A model generated the notes under the pieces. The model worked only from the letters and a program-made list of their open reading frames with translations, was not told where the DNA came from and did no database searches. From contig JBLDXI010000015.1 of assembly GCA_047495785.1 (NCBI GenBank), forward strand, positions 1,054,001 to 1,118,000: a DNA stretch of 64,000 nt, in the 5' to 3' direction. The position numbers and the translations under genes are program-made. Of the stretch, positions 21,731 through 32,788 are shown piece by piece (the first letter of the stretch is position 1; every line of letters starts with the position of its first letter). The stretch comes from Lepidodermella squamata (Eukaryota > Gastrotricha).

Positions 21731-24177
21731 ATGGTGAATTTCACGAATAGTTACGAAGAGATCGAGCAAGTTCACGTTAAATTCGACCGGTTTTGCTTTA
21801 AAAATGACGACGAGGTCCCCGAACACGCGCTGACGGCGTGGAGGGACTGGAAACGCTTGACCCGCGACTATAATGCCTCGGTTCCGCATGACTGCCGCCA
21901 GCTTGCTGAGGTTGAATGTTCGTTTTTTGAGGCTATGCTGTGCTTGGTTCGAGAGGACAGATGGATCATCTTTTTGGTCTACGTCTCGCTTGCTTCGGTC
22001 CTCGTCACGCTTGGTTTACTGCTCAATACCGTGTCGATTTGTCTCATCAGCAGAGTTCGCCATTTTTTACCTGTAAGTGGAATTGTTTTCCAATTTTTAA
22101 TCATTTTAAAATCGGAGTGGATATTCGTACTTAAATAAGTACGCGTTTTTTGATATTCATACTTAAATAAGTACGCATTTTTTGATATTCGTACTTAAAT
22201 AAGTACGCGTTATTTGATATTCGTACTTAAGCGGCTTTCCGCTTACGTAATATTCGAAATTTTTCGACCATAATATTCAGCTTTTAAAACTGAGTAATAA
22301 TCATATCTCACCCAGGAAGCTGAGATAACTTGGACTTGTCAAATTTGCATCTAAAAACATGAAATTAGGGTTGGAAAGCTCAGGAAACCTAAAAGGTCCT
22401 GAACCTTAGATCCAACTTGATAAAAATAGGGAGAAACTCCAAATTTTGCCATCAAATATGACAAGTCCAAGTTATCTCAGCTTCCTGGGTGAGATATGAT
22501 TATTACTCAGTTTTAAAAGCTGAATATTATGGTCGAAAAATTTCGAATATTACGTAAGCGGAAAGCCGCTTAAGTACGAATATCAAATAACGCGTACTTA
22601 TTTAAGTACGAATATCAAAAAATGCGTACTTATTTAAGTATGAATATCAAAAAACGCGTACTTATTTAAGCAGGAATATAACGACCCTTTTAAAATTGTT
22701 GAAAAATCCAGAAATTTTTGAAATTTTTAATCATTTTAAAATTGTTGAAAAATCCAGAAATTTTTGAAATTTTTAATTGTTAATGTTTTAATTTTTTTTC
22801 CAAGCGCCATGTTTTCCTCATAAATATGTCGATATCGGATCCTCTTCTAAGCCTTGCCACAATAGTCTTCAAAATGTCCGATATTTGGATCGATCAGTGG
22901 AGAACAGGCTACTACTATGCCTATATCGTATGGCAGGTAATCTTTGATCTTTCTTAATAAGCGGACTTTTTCCAATTTTTTCCATTTTAGACACTCTGGC
23001 TTGTTTCTTCTTTCAACATGCTCCTTTTATCGCTCGATTGCTTCCTGGCTACGAAATTTGCTTTCAGTTACGGAAAACCTTCAACCATCGCGGCTTCACG
23101 ACTGTTAACAGGAAGCCTGTGGGTTATAGCTGGAGTGCTTCCCAGCCTAGCTGTTGTTTTCATCTCAGTTTCTGAGAGACTAGTCACAATAACGCTCAAC
23201 ATCATCATCGGACTTATGTTCACAATTTTAGTTCTAGTCATCATTCAGCTACTGCATACTTTCTACATAACAGAGCATATGAGGTATTTCGATTGCTAAT
23301 ATGCATACCTTAGACACAATTTGGATTACTTTCAGGCAGCAACATGTTGCGCTAACGACATGCGACGATCAAGCAGAAAGAAAGGCGAAGAGAAGCCGGT
23401 TGAAGTCGCTCAAGACCATAGCAATCCTTGTTTCGAGTTCCTACATTTGCTGGCTCCCTAACGTGGTCTCGCTGATTCTGTACAAAAACAGCTTACTAAC
23501 TTACGATCTCGTTGCTGAAGTAATGTAAGTTTTGGAGGGGATCTTTATGATACCCTAGACGGAATTCTAAAGATTTAGCACCTATCGAACTAAGGTTAAC
23601 TTAGGAACTTCAAAGCTGAGACCTTCAATAGAGAGTTCCGAAATTCATTGTCGGTTTCAAGTGAGAAATGATCTACAACACTGTCCCTATCGGCACTCAC
23701 TGGAAGCTAATTGGATGAATGATGAATTTCAGGGGCTGTGAAACCCTGAAGTTGAAATATTCCGCAGCTGAGCTTTGATGTCTAGACGGGTCCCAGTGGG
23801 CTGTTCTTTCATTTTTGTTAATGTTTCATTTTCCCTATGGATAGCAGATAAGTTCAACGTCCTTTCTGACTAAATACCGCCAAATTTTTCGAAACTTTTC
23901 CTATGAGGATTTAAAGCCCAACGTAATGCTTTGTTTCTTCAGATATGTTGCCTGTTTCATGTGCTTCCACATCAACGCGATTGTGAACCCGATTGTCTAC
24001 ACGTTGCGTTTCCACGACATTCGCGAGATTTTGAATCGCGACATTTCTCGCAGTAAGGTTCTTACGAAAACCATCGGACGCCTGCTGCACAATTCTCGGG
24101 ACGATTTCAGCACAGGAGTCGATAATTCCCGCCTGCTCAGCACTAGATCTTCACATGGAACATCTGTGGTTGCTTAA
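21731..24177 (+). CDS. Class A-like GPCR, array member A1
   Basis: Five exons (21731-22072, 22805-22936, 22991-23283, 23336-23524, 23943-24177) give 396 residues with clean phases (0,0,2,2). The extracellular N-terminus carries N-glycosylation motifs and four Cys (FCF, HDC, VEC, MLC). Seven membrane segments follow. TM2 has ISDPLLSL and TM6 has CWLPNVV (CWxP). TM7 has NAIVNPIVY (NPxxY). At the end of TM3 the DRY motif is SLDCFLATKF, so the G-protein-contacting Arg is Cys. A plasma-membrane orphan receptor is likely; the ligand is unknown. Intron 1 holds a 575-bp foldback element and its acceptor is CCAAG rather than CAG. It heads a tandem array. AATAAA is at 24203. Confidence 0.85.
22113..22687. 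mobile_element. Mutator-type foldback MITE in intron 1 of receptor A1
   Basis: Two arms of about 220 bases (22121-22342 and 22457-22679) are near-perfect inverted repeats around a spacer of about 115 bases. Near the outer ends each arm holds three to four direct repeats of a TATTCGTACTTAAATAAGTACGC unit. The element is flanked on both sides by TTTTAAAAT (22104-22112 and 22688-22696), a 9-bp target duplication as made by Mutator-like transposases. No ORF is present. The 3' flank holds a separate tandem duplication of about 52 bases (22691-22780). Confidence 0.82.
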
Positions 24178-24541
24178 ATTATGCTACCTCCTCTTATCTC
24201 GGAATAAATCATGTGTGTGATTTTTTTAATATAAGTGCATTCGTTTATCCGCGCTAATAATTTCACACGAAAAATGTATATTTATCGGCCCATTAGAGGC
24301 GCACAGAGCTCATTAGTCCGCTTTTTGATAGCTGGCGCTCTCTTTGCATACACAAAAAATAAACGAGCGTCCAACATTGAGTATTGACCATCGCAGACTT
24401 ATTTTCTTATAAGAGTGTTTTCCTAAAGATATTCAATATGCGTATAGTAAACAGTGGGTAGTACTCTGCGCCTATTCAAGAGTGGATATAGGCGGAACCG
24501 CAGCCAAAAAACAGCTAGCAAGCCTTCGAGAGACCATTCAG

Positions 24542-26037
24542 ATGAATGTAACAAGTGATGAAACACGATGTTTCCAATCCACGAGGGCTAAAACGGACTG
24601 GTTTGATGCTGTGAATGGCGTAAACGTATCCTCAATCCGGCCTGACTGCGCCGAGCTGGCCGAGAAATGTTACTACTTTCGTGCTATGAACTGTCTGGTG
24701 GACGAGGAGTTGAAGAACATTTTTGTAGTCTACGTCTCCATCGCACCAGTTCTAGCAACGATCGGCCTATGTTTGAACGTGGCAGCAATCACACTGGTAT
24801 CGAAAGTCCGACAGGTTTTACCGGTGAGTTTTCCTGATTTGTTGTCAAATCTTAAGGAGGAATCGTTAACATTTTCAGAGACACACGTTTTTGATAAACA
24901 TGTCGATCTCGGACCCTCTGCTGAGTCTCACGACCGTCTTGTTCAGAGTCAGCGAAAGACATTCCCCAGAAGGATGGAATGACCTTTACTACTACACTTA
25001 CGTCTTTTGGCAAGTAAGTTAATCACCCGATAAACCAAAGTGGTCTTATATCTTTATGAGCTTGAGAATCATGGTTGAGCTTGGGAATCATACCCTAAAT
25101 TCAGCAATCATCATTCCGCGGATCCTTTAGTAACAAAATTAGCAATTTCCCTTTGAAATATCCTTCCTTAGAAAGCTTTAGCAGTAAGGATTTACTCATC
25201 TTTCAGGCTCTATGGTTGGTATCGACATTCAACATGCTTTTGCTATCACTCGACTGTTTCGTAGCCACGAAATTTGCTTTCACTTACGACAAGCCTAACA
25301 TGTTAAGGGCAGCTAGAATCCTGATCGTCTCAATCTGGCTACTGGCAGCTGTTCCTCCAACATTAGCCGTAGTCTTCATCAACCACTCCGATACTTTAGT
25401 CATACTCATTCTGGACATAATTGTCGTTATGATGCTCCTGATCCTGGTGTTAGTTATTTCTCAACTGGCCTACACTTTCGCGATAACTGAACGAATGAGG
25501 TAGGAAGAAATCGATACTTGAATTAGATGAATCATCTTTGATTATGCAGGCGGCAACACGTTACGATGTCGAATTTCGACGAAAAAGCTGCTGAGAAGGC
25601 GAGGAAGAGTAGGATGAAGTCCTTGAAAACTATCGCGATACTTGTTGGCAGTTCCTACATCTGTTGGCTGCCAAATGTCCTATTTTTCATTCTTTACAAG
25701 AACAACATGGCTTCCTACAACGTAGTAGGAGAATCTATGTAAGTCTTAACAACTTCAACTAAGTAATATATTTCAACATTTTGCCTGGATTAGATTGGCG
25801 TTTTGCTACGGATGCCTTCATATCAATGCTATTGTAAATCCGATTGTCTACACCCTACGTTACCGGGATATCAAGGACATTCTCCGCCGCGAGGTCTTTC
25901 GCAATAAATGTCTGCGCTTTTTATTCGCCCGGTTTTTCAAGGATAACCGCGATGACTCAACAACGGGGCCGGAAGCCCTCAGGCTTGTTAGCGGTCGATC
26001 GTCAAATACGACAACAGCTTTAGTAATTAATGCATAG
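24542..26037 (+). CDS. Class A-like GPCR, array member A2
   Basis: Exons 24542-24823, 24879-25013, 25207-25499, 25550-25738 and 25794-26037 give 380 residues. Exons 3 and 4 are the same length as in A1, and intron phases are identical. The N-terminal ectodomain has the Cys pattern RCF, PDC, EKC, MNC. TM2 has INMSISDPLLSL, the TM3 end reads SLDCFVATKF (DRY Arg lost), TM6 has CWLPNVL and TM7 NAIVNPIVY. ICL3 is short and basic (KARKSRMKSLKT). It is the closest paralog of A1, which it follows by 365 bases on the same strand. The start is the first in-frame ATG after stops; an in-frame GTG at 24482 is not used. Confidence 0.85.
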
Positions 26038-27077
26038 GAGCAGCTAAATTGATCGCTTTTCTATCGAAACTGATGATGGTCAAGTATTGTAAGCTCATCA
26101 ATATTGAATTGTGCCTTTTATATTGATATACGCGTCCGTGTTAAATCGATAAAACATGAAAGAATAACATAATAAAGTAAGTACCGCGTCTCTTAACGCT
26201 ATTTTTCTTGTCAAGAGGTGTTTGCTTCGATAAAACGGAATTTCCCAAGTAGAGGAAGCTAGAAATATGTATTAGGCAGAATTTTTCGAAATGAGAACGC
26301 GAAGGTGATAAATCTGTGCTCGCTCTCAACAGGTAATTACATCTATTTTTGTACCTGTCTGAATGAAAGATTAAAGGATTCATCTTGAAAGAGGATTACA
26401 CCCATGAATAGCCTCAAATTGAATGCAATAAAAAAACTCCGCTATATCTTATTTGATTTGTATATTGATGTGATGTATATTCCCTGATGATTTGTAATCC
26501 GCTGCTCATTTCCTGAAGAGACACTGACATTGCGATGCACTGGGGAAGTGACCATCGTATATATGTGCAAAATCAATAAGCGTAGGATACGCCTGTAAAG
26601 CGCCCAATCGCGTACCTAATCTTGCAATTTTTTAAGGATTTCACTTCTCATCACATGACTTATAACTATCCTTGGCTTGCAACGCGTGATGATGATGCCT
26701 TTGAACTGTTTTCACCCCTCAAGCTGCAAAATGAACGACCTATAATGCGATGCAATCATTCCCGGGGCACGGGTTAACCTAATCGATAACAGAATTTTGA
26801 TTGCGCAGCCTTCCAGCTACGCTATCCCCTTTTGTGCGTATAAGTGGGATGTGTTTATTTTTTCAGCTCTGTAATAACAGTTGCTGAGAAGTACACTCTT
26901 CCTTATTGAATTCTCTAGTGAGGAAAATTATTTTCTTAGTCCCAAAAGGGAATTATCCTCCAAAAAAGTGTTGCGTAGATTTGTCTGCTGAAAAATTACC
27001 ATAATTTTTACTCATTCATTATTCTTTTTGTAGCACCATGGATTCTCTTAATAGAAGTTACTTTGTACCTCATATCA
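26038..27077. other. Intergenic between receptor genes, nothing recognised
   Basis: No coding exon or repeat identified. It contains TGATGATGATGCC and AT-rich tracts only. Promoter elements for A3 are presumably in the last few hundred bases. Confidence 0.4.
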
Positions 27078-28621
27078 ATGGCTAGAAATAGCGAATTATT
27101 CAACCTCTTTCTCAACGAGACAACTCGGTGTCGAGAAAAGAGTTGGATCAACGAGTCGGCTTATGAAGACTGGTTCAGATGGACTAATTTCAGCACCAAA
27201 AATGGAATTTTTCTCGGCGAGAAACTGCCATTCATGTGTGGATTCCACGCCCGGTTGTGCAATTTCACCGGTGCCGAGAGCTGTCTTCAGCTTTACGTTG
27301 AAAAATGGCCGATTTTTCTGGCTTTCCTTCCCTGCTCCGTAATTCTAGTTGTCCTTGCGATTCTGCTCAATATTATCTCAGTAACCCTTGTGTCGCGGGT
27401 TCGACGCTACCTTCCGGTAAATCAAAAGGTACCAATTTTCGAATTTTTATTTTTTATTTATTTTTTTCAGCGCCATGTAGTTTTGATAAGCATGTCAATT
27501 TCTGACCCTCTGCTGAGTTTCATGACGCTTTTCACTCATTCGGCGTATTACCGAAAAAGGGAGTTTTTCGACACATTCAGCGATGTCATTGTTCTCGTGA
27601 GTCTTTGAACTAATTCAAAGCAATTGTCAACATTTTCGCTTTAGACTTTATGGTTCATATCAAATTTGAGCCTTCTACTGCTGGCTCTCGATTGTTTAGC
27701 AGTGACACGGTTTCCATTTGTTTATGAGAAGCCTGCAACATTGCTAGGCACTCAGCTCTTTCATGTTGCGATTTGGCTGGCCGTAATGGCATTTTCCAGC
27801 ATCGCCATGACCTATGATCTCGATATTTCCCCAATTTTCGAATATCTAGTCGTTGGATTACTAGTTGTAATTCTTACTGCTTTGGCTTTTCTATCGATTG
27901 ATGTATTCAGACTTACAGAGAAGATTAGGTAAGGATTGTTGCTTATTAATGAAATCTTATGCATTTTTGGAATTTAGGAAGCAAAGAATGCTGTCAGTCA
28001 AAAGGAGTAACATTTCTACAAAGAAGGAAAGGTAAACGGTTGAATTCCTTATCAAGGATATCTCAAGATTTTTTTAATAGGAAAAGCCGAATAAAATCTC
28101 TTACAACGATCTCAATCTTGATTGGAAGTTCCTATTTCTGTTGGTTGCCGTTCGTCGTTTATTTTCTAATCGATAAATTCAAGGTTATCGACGATGCGGT
28201 TTCTCAATATATTTTGTAAGTATTTGTGAGCACTTCTCAACTTTTACAGAAATTTCTGCATTTCAGGCTTCTTATCTGTATTTTGTGTTTTCAAACAAAC
28301 GCCATCATCAACCCTATCGTTTACTCACTCCGGTTCGGCGATGTTAGGCATCAACTACGCCACGAACTTACCCACCGGAAATGGCTGAAACCTCTTGGGA
28401 AAATGCTGCGGAATCAGAGCAATTTATCAGGAAGTGGCGGAGCTGTGGAAATTGCAAGACTCATCCAGCTCCAAGCAACTTCGTCTATAGCTATCGCTAT
28501 TGGAAGCGAGAGAGCCGGACGTTTGAAAAAGGTCGAGAGTGATAACGGAATTAATGGCTCTGTTAAGTTGATGGTTGAATCCTCTGAAAGCAAGTCTATT
28601 ATAGCCGAATCAAATGAATGA
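27078..28621 (+). CDS. Class A-like GPCR, array member A3
   Basis: Six exons (27078-27416, 27471-27596, 27645-27928, 27978-28031, 28081-28215, 28267-28621) give 430 residues. Compared with A1/A2 an extra intron splits ICL3. The N-terminus has N-glycosylation sites (NET, NES, NFS, NFT) and Cys at TRC, FMC, RLC, ESC. TM3 ends ALDCLAVTRF; TM6 has SSYFCWLPFVV; TM7 has NAIINPIVY. The intracellular tail is long (about 85 residues) and Ser-rich, offering phosphorylation sites. An orphan receptor. All introns except the last three codon-boundary shifts keep the family phases. Confidence 0.85.
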
Positions 28622-29453
28622 TGCGAAATAATAAAATCTGAGTGAAATTCGTACTTCCTCGAATATTCAGGAAATCGTGCCTTGACTAATTGGTACGGCT
28701 TACAGAGTCACTCTCTCATCAGCCATACTATCCCTAGAATAATTATCCTATCTTAAGGTAGACACGTTAGTATGATGGACACATATATTTGGAACGAACG
28801 TGATTGATTGATGGATAAATTAGATCGAAACCGTTTCTCGTATTTATGCAACTTGAATGCGCGTCAATTGCATCTACATTGACACGTCTTAGCATTTGAT
28901 AATATTGATTAAATTAGGACACATATATATTACAAGCTTAAATCTTCAATAGATGGGAATTTTCATATTTAATCCCTGATGGCTATAAATGCACAGAATA
29001 TCAGTCTTCAGTTTTGAAGGGGCATCTTAATTTTTTCTCAGTAAGTCTCTCTGTAAAAAGAGGGTGTTTATTTCCCCAGATCGAATACTTCCAAATGTTA
29101 CAGTTCGTAAGTGATACGCAACACTTCCTTCTCACTTTTTTATGACTCGAACCATTCGGTAAAAAGCCATTAGAAAGCTACGCGATGCTCATCATGACTC
29201 GCAGGCTACGCATGCTAGGCGGTAATTACCTGCCAAATAGAGGAGCCTGCACTGGCCTGCCCGCACATTCGCAGCAGCCATTAATGTTTTCCACATGGGA
29301 GAAAAAATATCGCCGCATTGCCTCCACACTTATGTTTTGTTTTTCGCAGCGCCCTCCAACAGCGCTTCATCGATTACGACCATCTATATGCTACTTCATT
29401 ATCGAGTATTCTTTCGCTCAGATTTGTTTTTTTTTGTATTATTTCACGCAACA
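28622..29453. other. Intergenic between A3 and A4
   Basis: Nothing definite. An open frame continues upstream of A4 from ATG 29295 through TTTTTCGCAG, but I place the A4 start at 29454, where the ectodomain resembles its paralogs. 29295-29453 is more likely UTR or an intron end. Confidence 0.4.
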
Positions 29454-31126
29454 ATGGCTGGATTATCAATAAGCCAGAACTACGACGAATACGTTGAAAT
29501 TAACATGACAGAGCTGTGCCTGTCGGACCCCAGTAATAGGTCTATCCTCTACATTGAATCTTGGCCTGGCACTGTCGATGAGTGGTGCCAATGGAACGTT
29601 TTCTTAACGACTCATTTTCGAGATCCTGAGTCAATAGCGACGGAATGTTTCGATTTCCTCAAGCAAAGCCAGATTGCCGAGGCGGAATCTTGTCTGCTGG
29701 AAAAGTTGGAGACGAGACACATCTTTCTGAGCTACTACTTACCATTCGCCATTATCCTAGCTGCTTTCGGACTGCTGCTCAATGTCGCTTCAGTTTTTCT
29801 CGTAACCAAAATCAATCCCAGGCTCCCTGTAAGCGATTGTAGAATTTATGATTTTTTTAATTTTCGTTCCCTAGAGACACATCTTGCTCATCAACATGTG
29901 CGTTTCGGACTCGGCTCTGAGTTTAATGACTGTCATTAAGCGTTGGGGCGAATTTCTGTCAACTGATGACATTTACATCTATGGAAACATAATTTGGCAA
30001 GTAAGTGTCACGTACATACGCCAAAATACTACTTCAATAGGAGTTAAAAATTGCTCGTGGGTTTTAAGATTTTTTCTATTAGACTTGATCAGATTACGGA
30101 AATGCATCCAAGCTCCAGAGTTCAGCTCACTCATATTTCAAGCCCAAAAAACCTAGTCTTCCGAATTTACTTCAGAACTTATGAGGAACCATAAAAAATG
30201 TAGTCATGCGTAAAATAAGTTGGTGGAGTGGTATTAAATGAAATTCTTGAATTTCAATGAGTCATCCAATTTTTGTTTCCTAGACTCTATGGCTCGTGTC
30301 CGCGATGAATATTCTATTGCTTTCAATCGACTGTTTCTTGTCCACGCGCATTGTATTCACCTACAACAAACCAATCGCTCGTCATGCCGCTCAAGCGTCA
30401 ATAATTGGACTTTGGCTTCTCGCGCTCACTTTTTCAGGACTGCTCGTAGTCTTTGACCTATCCTACTCACCAAACGTGGTCTATTCAATAGCTGGAGTCA
30501 TGCTTGTCATTCTAATGTCCCTAATAGCTCAACTGTTGTACGCGTTCATCCTAACGGAACGTATGAGGTGAGAAAGTAGAATGAATAATTGAATTCGATA
30601 ACCCTGTCCCCTGTCCTGAAATAATGTACCCCACTAATCAATTAATCTGTCCTTTATTGGTCGTTCCAGCCTTCAAATTTGATTACATTTCTAGGCGACG
30701 GAGAATGAATTCCGAACGGGCGAAGAAAAGTCGATTCAAGTCCCTTTCAACAATCGCAATCATGCTAATTACTACGCTGACAAGCTGGGCTCCTCTTACG
30801 ATTTATTTTATCGTAGCTGAGGTCTCCATCGAACGAGGTGTTCAGCCAGATGTAAGGCTAACCCATATATTGTAAGTTATCGCAAAACTGCAAATTATTT
30901 GATGTTGAATATTCTTGCTAGGACTGCTGTTTGTCTGCTGTTTTTCCACACAAACGCAGTTGTAAATCCTTTGGTGTCTTCTCTGCGATTTAACGATTTG
31001 CGAAATCAACTTCGATTGCAAATGGGCCGTAATGCTCTGCTGAGGCCGCTCGGTGTTATGCTAATCAGAGGCAACAGGGACTTGGGGCGATCAGAAGCCA
31101 CGCGCCAACTTACTGAACAGCATTGA
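29454..31126 (+). CDS. Class A-like GPCR, array member A4 (NPxxY lost)
   Basis: Exons 29454-29828, 29875-30000, 30284-30567, 30695-30871 and 30922-31126 give 388 residues. The ectodomain keeps ELC, DEWC, TEC and ESC. TM3 ends SIDCFLSTRI; TM6 has TSWAPLTI (Ser replaces Cys of CWxP); TM7 reads NAVVNPLVSSLRF, so Tyr of NPxxY is Ser. These changes affect residues that switch class A receptors, so signalling may be altered. The frame is nevertheless open throughout with good splice sites, arguing for a working gene. The last 100 bases and 3' flank are duplicated at 39009. AATAAA is at 31145. Confidence 0.83.
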
Positions 31127-31285
31127 TGATGAACGTTTTCTGGAAATAAAAGAAAAGGAAAAGCTGGGAAATATTACAATCCCATATTAAAATCTTTAAT
31201 ATCGATCAAGCAAAACGTGGCACAACTGGCTTATAGTCTCTCAATCTCGACCCATAAAACTTGAGCCTGTCGTAGTTAATGATGA
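31022..31285 (+). repeat. Direct repeat copy 1: receptor tail plus antisense class C tail
   Basis: 31022-31150 is the 3' end of A4 and its flank. 31225-31285 matches, in antisense, the 3' end of the class C receptor at 39219 (shared CTCTCAAT-TCGACCCATAA and TTGAGCCTGT-GTAGT). Copy 2 at 39009-39262 has the same two parts in the same order and orientation. The two copies bracket 7.7 kb containing the GTPase/OTU locus. Confidence 0.78.
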
Positions 31286-32788
31286 TGATTTCCGGCTTTG
31301 AAGCGGGCCAAGACAGGCGAAGAGGATTTCATACCCAACTCCACAGTTGAATATCTGTCAGGGAAACATCAAGACTTGGCCAGGCACTACTCTATACTTT
31401 ATTGTGAATGAATCGAACATTGAGGATCTGCCATTCATGGCCTTAAATATCATATAGAAATAACTACAGCGAACATGGCATTGCCTAATTGATGATCACA
31501 TGACACATGATTATTATCACAAGCTAGTTAGTTCGATGGCACGATGCCAGCCGGCAGATCCTTACAATATCTTGCTTTTCCGAAAAATTCCCAGTTTTAA
31601 TCGAGTTATCGAGAATGAATCATGCATTTATTATTTTCAAAGAAACCGTAAGTTGGATATCGGGTATAATTTTAGTTTCAAACTCCTTTTCGCCGGGTCT
31701 TTTATTTTCTCTTTTTTCTCTAGTGCTTCATCCTTCTTGGCTGGGTATTAGAGCTAGCATCTTTTTCAAGCGCAATGCCGTAGTCAGTCCTATTTAAATC
31801 TGTGCGCGCAGTTCAGCTTTCTTGTTTTACCGCGCGAAAATACCTGGAGTCTAACTTTTTTAGAAATAACTTTTCTAAAATGTTGTCGGCTTTTAGACCA
31901 AAATAAAATTTGAGCGATTCTCCGTCGACTGGATTCTCGCTAGAAACAATTCAAGGGAAATTTCTTTACGTGAACTCACAATTTGCGATGAAAATGTGTG
32001 CTATGGGCGCGGAGCTTTGGGTGCACGTAAGCAAAGTTTCCCTTTAATTTATCCGAAGGAGAACCCCATATCGCTCAAATTTCATTTTGGCCTAAAAGCC
32101 GACAACATTTTAGATAAGTCACCTTTTAAGTGATATGCGTGACCTTTCAACCAATGGGAGAGTGCGCGCGGACGGAACATAGACGATGAGCCCGGAAATG
32201 TGCATGTTAGAATAAATGCTAGTATCTTTGCCAAGCTGGGATGCAATATATGTAGCATGGGGCAATTTTATCTCGCAGTTTCAAAGTCCAGCTACGTTTC
32301 CAGCGAATAATAACGTCTTGCACCATCGAGGACGCGGCTACCGTTATCTCACTTTGAAAATTAAACACATGCCGCTAAACTCCACAAACGCTATCAGCCG
32401 ACCGGCAAAAAGTATAGTTGGACTTAGAAACTGCAAATCGTCACAGATGAATCCCACGTCTTGAATATAATAGACATTTAGATAGCCTCAGTTGGTGCGG
32501 CCCCAAAGTCTCCCCAAAAATGGATGCGTGGTGCCCGCTTATGGAATGAGCTAACTGAAAAATGTATATATTCCATTTTTTCCGGCACCTTTGTAACGGG
32601 GCGGAACCCGCGAGCCGCGATATCTATGAGATAAGCCGGCTGAATTATGTCGGCATAAAAAATCGCCTCAAACCATCGACACTAGCGGCCAAGAAATGTT
32701 GAAAAATGTTAACTTGCTTGCTGTTTGTTGTAGGATTTAGCTCATTTAAAACTCAGTTTTCTTTTATTTCAGTGATCGAATTAACATT
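31286..32788. other. Intergenic with a foldback element
   Basis: Apart from the inverted-repeat element at 31860-32128 I see no gene. A TTATTTCAG acceptor at 32763-32771 sits just before the GTPase ATG, suggesting a 5' UTR intron ending there. Confidence 0.45.
31860..32128. mobile_element. Foldback / MITE with about 50-bp inverted ends
   Basis: The left arm (31866-31925) contains TCTAAAATGTTGTCGGCTTT followed by TAGACCAAAATAAAATTTGAGCGAT. The right arm (32068-32123), reverse-complemented, has TCTAAAATGTTGTCGGCTTT followed by TAGGCCAAAATGAAATTTGAGCGAT. The interior is about 140 bases and non-coding. I could not fix the exact ends or a target duplication. Confidence 0.65.

Noticed and set aside
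29295-29453. Upstream in-frame ATG for receptor A4
   Set aside because: It would add about 50 residues with no counterpart in paralogs and contains a likely acceptor (TTTTTCGCAG).
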